Origin: Akkermansia sp.
Lineage (GTDB): Bacteria; Verrucomicrobiota; Verrucomicrobiia; Verrucomicrobiales; Akkermansiaceae
DNA: 64,000 bases
NCBI GenBank assembly: GCA_017521405.1
Contig: JAFXCP010000012.1
Span: forward strand, 32,591 to 96,590
Direction: 5' to 3'
This document shows, in pieces, positions 26,139 to 34,848 of the stretch; position 1 is the first letter of the stretch; each line of letters starts with the position of its first letter. Made by a program: the position numbers and the translations under genes. A model generated the notes under the pieces. The model searched no databases and was not told the DNA's origin. It saw only the letters and a list, made by a program, of their open reading frames with translations.

Positions 26139-29111
26139 TTACTTCTTCATCTGCTCTTTCGTGGGCTGCACCACGAAAACAGGAAGTTTCTTCTCCGGCA
26201 AGCCCTCTGCTTTAATCGTCACCGTTGCAGTACCATGGGCACCGCGTTTGCCACGCACGATGGCCAAAATACGCCCATTGAAGAAGTGCTGATTCAGAGA
26301 CTGCAAACAGGTGTGATCTATGGGATTACCATTGCAGAAGCCGACCAAATCTGCGGGACCTTCGATAGAGAACTCCACTTTGCGGCTATCCGTGGGCACC
26401 ACGTTACCGGAAGCATCGGTAAGAGCCAACTCCAGGTGGGCAATATCACGTGCATCGCCCAAAATCGTTTGCCGATCCACCTGAGCACTCACAGCAGCGG
26501 ATTCTCCGGTGGTAACACGCTTAGCCGTAGCCCACGGCTGTCCGTTCTTGCGGACAACTACCTCAACAACCCCCGGCTCGTACACCACATCCTCCCAGAC
26601 AAAGCGGTATTGGTTCTTACTTACGGCCAAACTCTTATCCTTTTGCACGAAGGTGCCGCCCTCTCCACGACGGCGAACACCTTGGCTCTTGCCATTGATG
26701 AAGAGTTCCGCCTCGTCTCCGGAGGTAAATACCATAACGGGGGTATTCTGGCCTTCTCGCCCGGCCCAGTTCCAATGGGGGAGAATGTGTGCAAACTTCT
26801 TTTCCGGGTTCCACTGGCTCTGATAGAGGTAATACACATCCTTGGGGAAGCCGGCCAAATCGATAAGACCGAAGTACGAACTACGGCTGGGAGCCTTATT
26901 GCCCATTGCCCGCAGCTGCTCCATGGCTTTAGCTTTCTCCTCCGCAGATGCGCCTATAAAGTTGCCAATGTTGGAAGCATCCTGATTATAGGGCGTGGGT
27001 TCTCCCAGATAGTCAAACCCGGTCCACACATATTCACCGGCCAAATCCGGCGCTTTGGTGTGAGCATTCATCTCGATATCCGGGCTGCAGCCCCAGCCTG
27101 TGGACGAAAGAGCATACGAGCTAACCTGAAAATAGCGGGCACCATCTCCCACCTTCCACCCCATTGGGAAGAAATAAGTGTCGCGAGTACTCACCGTAGA
27201 GCAGGTTTCTGAACCGTAATAAGGCATCATCGGATGTTTCTGCCGGAACTTAGCATACAGATGCGGCTTGTAATTAAAGCCATACACATCCATTGTTTCC
27301 GAAAATCCGGAGGTAAAAGCGCTCATATCGTTACACCCCACCGTGTAAGGGCGGGTCGTATCGTACTTACGGAACTCGTCTCTCAAAGCAGAGGAGATAG
27401 CCTGCCCCTCCAGACGGCGCTCCATACGGGAATGCCCCTGCTCCGGCACTTCATTACCGCCACTCCATGCAATAATGCAGGGATGGTTGCGATCTCTCCG
27501 CACAAAGTTGCTCACATCTTTCTGCCACCATTTCGGCCAGTAGAGGTGGTATCCGTTCACCTTGTCATACTTCTGGTTCTTCCAAATGTCAAAAAGCTCA
27601 TCGATGACAAGAATACCATGTTTATCGCACAAATCCAACACTTCCGGCGCGGGAGGGTTATGAGTCATACGGATAGAGTTACACCCCATCTCCTTCAATT
27701 TCTCAATCTTACGCTCGTAACCGCGAGCGTGGAATGCCGCACCCAGAGCGCCTAAATCGTGGTGTTCGCATACACCTTTGAGGCGAACTTTTTCCCCATT
27801 GAGGTAGAAGCCATCCTTGCGCCACTCCACTTGGCGCACACCAAAGCTCGTCTGCTTTTCATCTGCGGTTTTCCCATTCACCAGCATGGTGGTATTCACG
27901 GCATAAAGCTGCGGATTTTCACAGCTCCAAAGGCGCGGCGCAGGAATGCGAATTTCCTGCTCCACAGTACCTTCCGTATGCGGGGCAAGGGTGATGGTGG
28001 TAGACTCCGCCTTAATTCCCTCCAGCTCCTGCTGCACGGTGATTTCCGCCGGTTCGTCCCCGGTGTTGCAAATCGTAGTCTGCACGCGAACTAAGGCATA
28101 GTCCTTCGTAATTTCCGGCGTAGTCACATACACCGGCCACTGAGCCAGATGTATGGGGCCTGTCTTTTCGAGCCAGACATGGCGATAAATACCTGCCCCC
28201 GGGTACCAACGTGTGGAAAGCGGCAAATTGCTGGCCATAACGGCTACCAAATTCTCCTCCCCGGCCTTAAGGAAGGGTGTGATATCTACCCGGAAAGAAT
28301 TGTAGCCATATGCCCATTCACCGGCAAATTGACCATTCACATACACCTTTGGGCACGACATTACACCGTCAAAGTCCAAATAATAACGCTCCTTAGCCGA
28401 ATCAAAATCCGCAGGCACGGCAAAATGCTTTCGATACCACCCCCACCCGTTCCATGGCAACTTGCCGGTTTCATTGGGCTCTTTCATCAGGAATGGGCTT
28501 TCCACAGCCCAGTCATGAGGCAGCTGTACTTCCTTGAATCCCTTTTCGCTGTATCCGGGGCGAGCCGGCACATAAGCATCATCCCCGCGCTGCACGTAAA
28601 GAGCCTCATCGTTCACACCTGTAAACATCACCTCTCGAATGCTTGCCCACTGGCGAATATGAGTGCCGCGCACCGTCAGCTTAAGCACATCCAACGGTTT
28701 CCCCCCGGTATTGATTACGGTAGCAGCCTGATGCCCCACGCGAAAACGCCGCACTTCTTTCGCGCCATTGCTGTAAATCTCCGCCTCAACATCGAAATTA
28801 TTTCGCATCTCCCAATAAATAACCAACAACTTCACAGGATCCTTAAATCCGGGTCGTACCACAAAAGTATGCCCGGGGGCTTGATTCGGAGCGCACCAAC
28901 GAGTCATCAAATTCCCATCCACAGCAAGAGATGCGGCATGCGTACCCTGATGTCCGTCAGAATAAGCAGGGGAACCTTCCTCTGCCGGATCATGAGCACC
29001 AAAATACTTAAATTTCCAGCCAAAATCAAACGTTTCCCGCTGAGCAGCAGATGCATCTGCCATACACAACGCCAGTAGAGGAAGCAAATATCGGGATTTC
29101 ATCATACTCAT
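26139..29111 (-). CDS. Secreted glycoside hydrolase family 2 with an inserted discoidin-like domain
   Basis: 990 residues, closely related to the neighbouring GH2 through the barrel. The signal peptide is cleaved near ADASAAQR. After the shared ETFDFGWKFKYF start, about 140 residues are inserted (HAASLAVDGNLMTRWCAPNQ to WASIREVMFTG), matching F5/8-type C (discoidin/CBM32) domains. The GH2 sandwich then resumes at EVQLPHDWAVESPF. Acid/base E554 (GGNEVPEQG) and nucleophile E635 (GSETCST) are present. ATG codons at 29105 and 29102 are alternative starts. Probably a glycan-binding beta-galactosidase-type enzyme. Confidence 0.92.
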   Translation of the reverse strand: MSMMKSRYLLPLLALCMADASAAQRETFDFGWKFKYFGAHDPAEEGSPAYSDGHQGTHAASLAVDGNLMTRWCAPNQAPGHTFVVRPGFKDPVKLLVIYWEMRNNFDVEAEIYSNGAKEVRRFRVGHQAATVINTGGKPLDVLKLTVRGTHIRQWASIREVMFTGVNDEALYVQRGDDAYVPARPGYSEKGFKEVQLPHDWAVESPFLMKEPNETGKLPWNGWGWYRKHFAVPADFDSAKERYYLDFDGVMSCPKVYVNGQFAGEWAYGYNSFRVDITPFLKAGEENLVAVMASNLPLSTRWYPGAGIYRHVWLEKTGPIHLAQWPVYVTTPEITKDYALVRVQTTICNTGDEPAEITVQQELEGIKAESTTITLAPHTEGTVEQEIRIPAPRLWSCENPQLYAVNTTMLVNGKTADEKQTSFGVRQVEWRKDGFYLNGEKVRLKGVCEHHDLGALGAAFHARGYERKIEKLKEMGCNSIRMTHNPPAPEVLDLCDKHGILVIDELFDIWKNQKYDKVNGYHLYWPKWWQKDVSNFVRRDRNHPCIIAWSGGNEVPEQGHSRMERRLEGQAISSALRDEFRKYDTTRPYTVGCNDMSAFTSGFSETMDVYGFNYKPHLYAKFRQKHPMMPYYGSETCSTVSTRDTYFFPMGWKVGDGARYFQVSSYALSSTGWGCSPDIEMNAHTKAPDLAGEYVWTGFDYLGEPTPYNQDASNIGNFIGASAEEKAKAMEQLRAMGNKAPSRSSYFGLIDLAGFPKDVYYLYQSQWNPEKKFAHILPHWNWAGREGQNTPVMVFTSGDEAELFINGKSQGVRRRGEGGTFVQKDKSLAVSKNQYRFVWEDVVYEPGVVEVVVRKNGQPWATAKRVTTGESAAVSAQVDRQTILGDARDIAHLELALTDASGNVVPTDSRKVEFSIEGPADLVGFCNGNPIDHTCLQSLNQHFFNGRILAIVRGKRGAHGTATVTIKAEGLPEKKLPVFVVQPTKEQMKK

Positions 29112-29144
29112 AAATACCTATTTCAAAAAAAAAATCTTTCGGTA

Positions 29145-29173
29145 CTTCTACCATTTTTTTCCTTACTATACAA
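29145..29173 (-). promoter_or_regulatory. Promoter for the second GH2 gene
   Basis: Minus strand: TTGTAT (29168-29173), 17 bp, TAGAAG (29145-29150). The distance to the start is almost the same as for the paralogous GH2 gene. Confidence 0.55.
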
Positions 29174-29221
29174 GAAAAAAGTCAGGAACTGCTTTTTTGC
29201 ACCACATGGCGGATATTTTGC

Positions 29222-29250
29222 TTTCAAGAATGAGCGACTCGCTGTATACT
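29222..29250 (+). promoter_or_regulatory. Promoter for argG
   Basis: TTTCAA at 29222-29227, 17 bp, TATACT at 29245-29250. The leader is about 37 nt with no clear Shine-Dalgarno sequence. Confidence 0.6.
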
Positions 29251-29293
29251 GTGGCAGTACACAGCTCCAACCGCTGATGTATCTTCCACAATA

Positions 29294-30580
<1,287 letters not shown>

Positions 30581-30596
30581 GAAATCTTGTTTTACA

Positions 30597-30629
30597 GCTG
30601 CTCCAGAGAATTTCTGGAGCAGCTTTTTA
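30597..30629 (+). terminator. Intrinsic terminator after argG
   Basis: GCTGCTCCAG, loop AGAATTT, CTGGAGCAGC, then TTTTTA. It ends only 9 nt before the next gene, so that gene needs read-through or its own promoter. Confidence 0.85.
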
Positions 30630-30638
30630 TAGATTTCC

Positions 30639-31760
30639 ATGAAGCCCAAAATTGCCATATTGTCCAACATAGCCGTCTGGAATATACGTCCGGAAATTCC
30701 CCGGAACCAAGTCCACGACATGCCATGGCTGTACGCTTTTCACAAAGCATTACAGATGCAGGACATTTACGAAATCCATTGGATTACACAAAACAAATAC
30801 ATACCTAGGGCTATACACTTTGAAGAACAGGGGCAGCATTTCCATGTCCTACCCAAAGCGAGATTGATGATTGGTCTGTACACCATGTATGCACATGACC
30901 GATATGTCACAGCCAGAGAGTTGAGAAAAATCCAGCCGGATTTAGTTCACACATGGGGAACCGAGGATTGCTATGGATTATGTGGCAAGGATTTCAAGGG
31001 TAAATGGCTCCACTCGGTACAAGGGCTTTTGAATGCGTGTGTGGAATACGCCCCCATGGGCAAGTTCTTTTCCATACACCGATATTATGAACCGCAGGTA
31101 CTCCGGAAAGCAAACTTTATTACCACCGAATCCCAATGGGCAGCAGAAAGAGTATGCGACACGGCGCCCCGTCCTGATATCAAAATTTGGGATTATGCCG
31201 TAGAGGAACAGTTCTTCCGAATCCAAAGAAATCTGGCCCCATCTCCTACCTGCCTATACTGTGGCTCTGATTCCCAAATCAAAAATATCCAAACTGCCGT
31301 AGCAGCATTTTCCTCGCCGGAATTATCGCACGTTAAGCTTTTACTTGCAGGAGTCTCCCCCGAGCAGCATCCGGAGTATCCCGCCAACGTGATTGCTCTT
31401 GGGAAAAAGAGCCGGGAAGAAGTAGCCTCGCTTCTCAGCCAAGCATGGTGTCTCGTACACCCCAGTCTGGCGGATACCGGTCCCACGGCAGCTAAAGAAG
31501 CACTAACAGTGGGCGTTCCATTAGTAATATCCAGTCACTGTGGGTGCAAACAATATGTGCAAGAGGGTAAAACAGGATATGTTGTTGAACCTCGGGATGT
31601 GCAGGGAATCATCCAAGCGGTACTGAACATTACGCAATCCCGAGACAAGTGTCTCGAAATGAGCGATTATGCACGCAATCTCGGGCAAAACACATTCAGC
31701 CTCGAAGCCATGAGAAACGGCATTATGGACATCTACAGAGAAATTCTATCCTCTGTATAG
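30639..31760 (+). CDS. Glycosyltransferase family 4 protein
   Basis: 373 residues, GT-B fold. The N-terminal domain includes QPDLVHTWGTEDCYG and SVQGLLNACVEY. The C-terminal domain has CLYCGSDSQIKNIQTAV, ALGKKSREEVASLLSQAWCLVHPSLADTGPTAAKEAL and VISSHCGCKQYVQEGKTGYVVEP. The usual first Glu of EX7E is replaced by a DTGPT stretch, with AKEAL supplying the second. It is the only glycan gene in its immediate area. No clear promoter is seen; a TATAGA box lies 5 nt before the ATG without a good -35. Confidence 0.87.
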   Translation: MKPKIAILSNIAVWNIRPEIPRNQVHDMPWLYAFHKALQMQDIYEIHWITQNKYIPRAIHFEEQGQHFHVLPKARLMIGLYTMYAHDRYVTARELRKIQPDLVHTWGTEDCYGLCGKDFKGKWLHSVQGLLNACVEYAPMGKFFSIHRYYEPQVLRKANFITTESQWAAERVCDTAPRPDIKIWDYAVEEQFFRIQRNLAPSPTCLYCGSDSQIKNIQTAVAAFSSPELSHVKLLLAGVSPEQHPEYPANVIALGKKSREEVASLLSQAWCLVHPSLADTGPTAAKEALTVGVPLVISSHCGCKQYVQEGKTGYVVEPRDVQGIIQAVLNITQSRDKCLEMSDYARNLGQNTFSLEAMRNGIMDIYREILSSV

Positions 31761-31776
31761 TGCAAAAACGCCGCTC

Positions 31777-32934
31777 TCAGTGGGTATACCTCTCAGCCTC
31801 TTCCCGAGCCCAGGCATCATCCTCCAGGATGATGCCTAAATTTCCCTCATAATCGCGGGGGCGAGAAGCAGCAAGCACCTTTTCCACCGTTTGCCAGATA
31901 CCGGGGAAAGAAAGGCGCCCCTCCACAAAAGCCTGCACAGCCACCTCATTAGCAGCATTGTACATGGCAGGCATCGTGCCGCCGGTCAAACCGGCATGGC
32001 GAGCCAAATTCAACGCCGGGAAATCCTCCCAACGCGGAGCCTCAAAATGCAAACTGGCGATTTGCGCTAAATCCAAATGCGGCAAGGTGTTGGGAATTCG
32101 CTCCGGCCAGGTAACCGCATATTGAATGGGGAAGCACATATCACTACTGCTCAGCTGCGCTAAAATGGAGCCATCCTTATACTCCACAAGCGAATGGACG
32201 ATACTCTGAGGATGTACAACCACATCCACTCTCTCCATGGGGATGTTGAAGAGCCAGCGAGCCTCAATCATTTCCAGTCCTTTGTTAAAAAGAGTGGCAC
32301 TATCAATCGTAATCTTACGCCCCATCTGCCATGTGGGGTGTTTGAGTGCTTGCTCCAGAGTAACCTCGGTCAATTTTTCTTTGGGTGTATTGCGGAAGGG
32401 ACCTCCACTTGCCGTAAGAATCAACCGATTCACGGCATCCGCCCCCCCATGGTTTCCCTGCAAACACTGGTAAATAGCATTATGCTCACTATCCACAGGC
32501 AGTACATTAATGCCCTTTGCCGCAGCACGTTTCATCACCACTTCCCCCGCCATTACAAGAATTTCCTTGGAGGCAATAGCCAAATCCTTACCGGCTTCTA
32601 TCGCAGCCAAGGCCGGAGCTAACCCCGCCGTACCGATAATGGACACCAGTACCATATCCGCCTCCGCCAGCGTAGATAACTCGCAAAGGCCTTCCTGCCC
32701 GGCATACACCTTTGTACCGGGCGGCAGCAAACGCCGCAAATCCTCCACTCGGGACGCATCATACAAACATACATGCTGCACACCAAATTCCCCAGCCTGC
32801 GCGGCCAGTTTTTCCACACTGCTGTGTGCAGCCAGCGCTACCACCTCCATCCTCTCCGGGATATCCCGCGCCACTTTGAGGGCACTGGTTCCTATACTGC
32901 CGGTAGAGCCAAGAATGACAACGCGCTTTTTCAT
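31777..32934 (-). CDS. dxr: 1-deoxy-D-xylulose 5-phosphate reductoisomerase
   Basis: 385 residues. The NADPH-binding Rossmann start is VVILGSTGSIGTSALKV. SKEILVMAG, PVDSEHNAIYQCLQ, TASGGPF, HPTWQMGRKITIDSATLFNKGLEMIEA and HPQSIVHSLVEY are the metal, substrate and flap motifs. It makes MEP, the first committed intermediate of isoprenoid synthesis. It is divergent from rnpB, each with its own promoter. Confidence 0.97.
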   Translation of the reverse strand: MKKRVVILGSTGSIGTSALKVARDIPERMEVVALAAHSSVEKLAAQAGEFGVQHVCLYDASRVEDLRRLLPPGTKVYAGQEGLCELSTLAEADMVLVSIIGTAGLAPALAAIEAGKDLAIASKEILVMAGEVVMKRAAAKGINVLPVDSEHNAIYQCLQGNHGGADAVNRLILTASGGPFRNTPKEKLTEVTLEQALKHPTWQMGRKITIDSATLFNKGLEMIEARWLFNIPMERVDVVVHPQSIVHSLVEYKDGSILAQLSSSDMCFPIQYAVTWPERIPNTLPHLDLAQIASLHFEAPRWEDFPALNLARHAGLTGGTMPAMYNAANEVAVQAFVEGRLSFPGIWQTVEKVLAASRPRDYEGNLGIILEDDAWAREEAERYTH

Positions 32935-32946
32935 AGACGAAGAAGA

Positions 32947-32975
32947 TTGTACACGATGCGACCCGCAAAATCAAA
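32947..32975 (-). promoter_or_regulatory. Promoter for dxr
   Basis: Minus strand: TTGATT (32970-32975), 17 bp, TACAAT (32947-32952). The gap to the ATG is about 12 nt. Confidence 0.7.
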
Positions 32976-33006
32976 CAAAATACGGCATTCCCGCCTTACT
33001 TTTGGC

Positions 33007-33035
33007 TTGCCAAATGCCGGTAAGCAGTGTACCCT
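33007..33035 (+). promoter_or_regulatory. Promoter for rnpB
   Basis: TTGCCA at 33007-33012, 17 bp, TACCCT at 33030-33035. The predicted transcription start at about 33042 coincides with the first base of the P1 helix of RNase P RNA. Confidence 0.7.
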
Positions 33036-33041
33036 ACCCCT

Positions 33042-33427
33042 GCCGTCCGGGTTCGGGTGATCGCTGCGAAGCATCTGCTTCGTAGAGGAAAGTCTGGACA
33101 TCTCAGGGCAGCGTGTCCCGTGAAAGCGGGAGACACCCGGAGCCAATGCCGGGTGGACGGAAAGTGCCGCAGAAAACAAACCGCCCGCAAGGGTAAGGGT
33201 GAAAAGGTGGAGTAAGAGCCCACCGCTCCAAAGGTAACGATGGAGGCATGGTAAACCCCACGCGATGCAAGACAAACAGGGAGAGGGTAGCCCTGCCCAT
33301 CACGATTCCCGGGTATTAGTTGCACCCTGCTCATATGCAGGGCACAGCCTTTGGGCTGCGAGAAAAATGATCACACATCCCCGCTTTGGCCGGGAGGACA
33401 GAATCTGGCTTACAGAACCCGGACGGC
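33042..33427 (+). ncRNA. rnpB: RNase P RNA, bacterial type A
   Basis: The catalytic RNA of ribonuclease P, which matures tRNA 5' ends. The conserved core is readable: GAGGAAAGTC, AAACCGCC, GTAAGGGTGAAAAGGTGGAG, AAGAGCCCACCG, ATGGTAAACCCCACG and near the end AGAATCTGGCTTACAGA. The outermost helix P1 is formed by GCCGTCCGGGTTC (33042-33054) and GAACCCGGACGGC (33415-33427), which fixes both ends. A following ATCCCCTTTTT completes a terminator using P1. Confidence 0.95.
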
Positions 33428-33472
33428 ATCCCCTTTTTCTAGCCAAAAAATGAGAGAATAACAAATATTGAC

Positions 33473-33501
33473 TTGACGCCCCCCCCATAAATGAGTAGAA
33501 T
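33473..33501 (+). promoter_or_regulatory. Promoter for the candidate structured RNA / secreted-protein gene
   Basis: TTGACG at 33473-33478, 17 bp, TAGAAT at 33496-33501. Predicted start near 33508, about 185 nt before the next start codon. Confidence 0.75.
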
Positions 33502-33507
33502 AACCAC

Positions 33508-33610
33508 GTCTACGGAACAGGACGTAAAAAGAGTTCCCGGGCTCGAAAGGGTCCGATTCATAGGGTAGTTGGGCACCGTGGAGCTTCGGCTCCACGGTGA
33601 CTTCCTTTTA
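33508..33610 (+). ncRNA. Candidate structured RNA (small RNA or 5' leader), unassigned
   Basis: About 100 nt downstream of a good promoter with three successive helices: GGAAC (33514-33518) with GTTCC (33533-33537); a 7-bp stem CGGGCTC/GGGTCCG capped by a GAAA tetraloop (33538-33555); and an 11-bp stem CACCGTGGAGC/GCTCCACGGTG with a TTCG tetraloop (33574-33599), followed by CTTCCTTTTA, a weak terminator tail. It does not match tmRNA, SRP RNA, 6S RNA or a tRNA that I know. It could be a small RNA or an attenuating leader of the gene at 33694. Confidence 0.5.
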
Positions 33611-33693
33611 TAAGCATCTGTTCTTTTTTCAATCCTAGCATGATAGAAAGCTTGAACAGAGTACGTATCTATGATGTCTTAACTTTCAAAGCA

Positions 33694-34758
33694 ATGAAAA
33701 CCGCATCTTCCATCCTTACGGCCATTGCCTTGGCAATGGTGACGCCGACCCTCATGGCAGATATCATCTCCTTGGGCTTCTCCTCCGCTCGCGCCAATAA
33801 AGCCCAAGTACAGGGAAACTGCGATCTGATGGCCTCTAACACCGTGCGCGCCAGCCTCGTAGGTCAGCAGGATATCCCGGTTCCTTCCGCTACACAAAAT
33901 CCCCAAGCTAAGCCGGAGCTGGCTCGCGTGGCCGTATTCCAAGTGGTAGAGCCGCTGGCGTACCGCCGCTATGTACGCTTTGGGGACGGCCAGCTCATGC
34001 CCGGCATGCAGTTCACCATTGCAATGAACGATGAACTCCCCGGCCAACCCGCGGATAACATCGATAAAATTGCCGCCATGCAGCCCGGGCAGGAAGCGAT
34101 TATGCGTGTAGACCACCTCTACCTCATGGATGGGCAGCAAGGACAATCCATCCGCGTATGCGCACGTTTGGCAGTTCGCCCCATGGGGGAAGAACAAGCC
34201 CCTGCCCCCACGGCTGAAGAAACCGCTCAAATCGCCACTCCGCCCGCACCGGCAGCCCCAGCCCCTGCTGCGGCAGCTGCTCCGGCTGCAACGGCAGCTC
34301 CTGCGCCGACGGCTCAGCCAGCCCCCCTGCCCACCAGCGTGGCTCCTCTTGGCGGTGCCCGCAATCCGCTTTCTCTGGCGCCCACGCACTACGCACAAAT
34401 GCGAGGCAGCAGCTCCAGCGTCTCCATTACTCGCGATGCCGCCGGCAACATGCAACGCGTGGAAGTGACCCGCAACTATGATTCTACCACCGGGCAAACC
34501 ACTACGCGCATGTTCATCAACGGTGTAGAGGTGGATCCGCAAACACGCCAGCCGCTGGCTCAGCCTCAGGCTATGCCCCAACCGGCTCCCCAGCCTACGC
34601 CCCAGCCTGCCGCCGCTGATATTCCGACTCCCACGGCCGAAGGAGATGCTGACGCTCCCATCGTGGAACACAACACGGCTCCCATTCCGGATCCTCTTGC
34701 TCCCAACACACCTGCAGAGCCAGCCCCCACGCCGGCCCCCACGGGCGATGGGTTCTAA
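33694..34758 (+). CDS. Secreted Pro/Ala-rich protein of unknown function
   Basis: 354 residues. A signal peptide is cleaved near TLMADI. A folded N-terminal region of about 150 residues (AVFQVVEPLAYRRYVRFGDG, MRVDHLYLMDG) is joined by an Ala/Pro linker to a short segment SSSVSITRDAAGNMQRVEVTR with TRMFINGVEVD, and ends in another Pro-rich tail. The ATG at 33694 directly starts the signal peptide; the frame upstream to 33640 is not signal-like. No family recognised. It lies downstream of the candidate structured RNA. Confidence 0.75.
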   Translation: MKTASSILTAIALAMVTPTLMADIISLGFSSARANKAQVQGNCDLMASNTVRASLVGQQDIPVPSATQNPQAKPELARVAVFQVVEPLAYRRYVRFGDGQLMPGMQFTIAMNDELPGQPADNIDKIAAMQPGQEAIMRVDHLYLMDGQQGQSIRVCARLAVRPMGEEQAPAPTAEETAQIATPPAPAAPAPAAAAAPAATAAPAPTAQPAPLPTSVAPLGGARNPLSLAPTHYAQMRGSSSSVSITRDAAGNMQRVEVTRNYDSTTGQTTTRMFINGVEVDPQTRQPLAQPQAMPQPAPQPTPQPAAADIPTPTAEGDADAPIVEHNTAPIPDPLAPNTPAEPAPTPAPTGDGF

Positions 34759-34790
34759 AACAGTAGGACATTTTCTTTTATCTAATCCCC

Positions 34791-34828
34791 AAAAAAGCCA
34801 TGCAGCGATGAACGCTGCATGGCTTTTT
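34791..34828. terminator. Bidirectional intrinsic terminator
   Basis: AAAAAAGCCATGCAGCG pairs with CGCTGCATGGCTTTTTT; U-runs occur on both strands. It serves the secreted-protein gene and the convergent helicase gene. Confidence 0.9.
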
Positions 34829-34848
34829 TTTCACCTATAGAAGAGGTA

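Noticed and set aside
23633-28094. Several long plus-strand frames across the two GH2 genes
   Set aside because: They are antisense to conserved GH2 sequence, and similar shadows appear in both paralogues because the genes are homologous.
33549-33599. A stretch resembling a tRNA D-arm (GGGTAGTTGGGCACCG)
   Set aside because: No acceptor stem, anticodon arm or T-arm can be drawn; the sequence is better explained by the two tetraloop hairpins.
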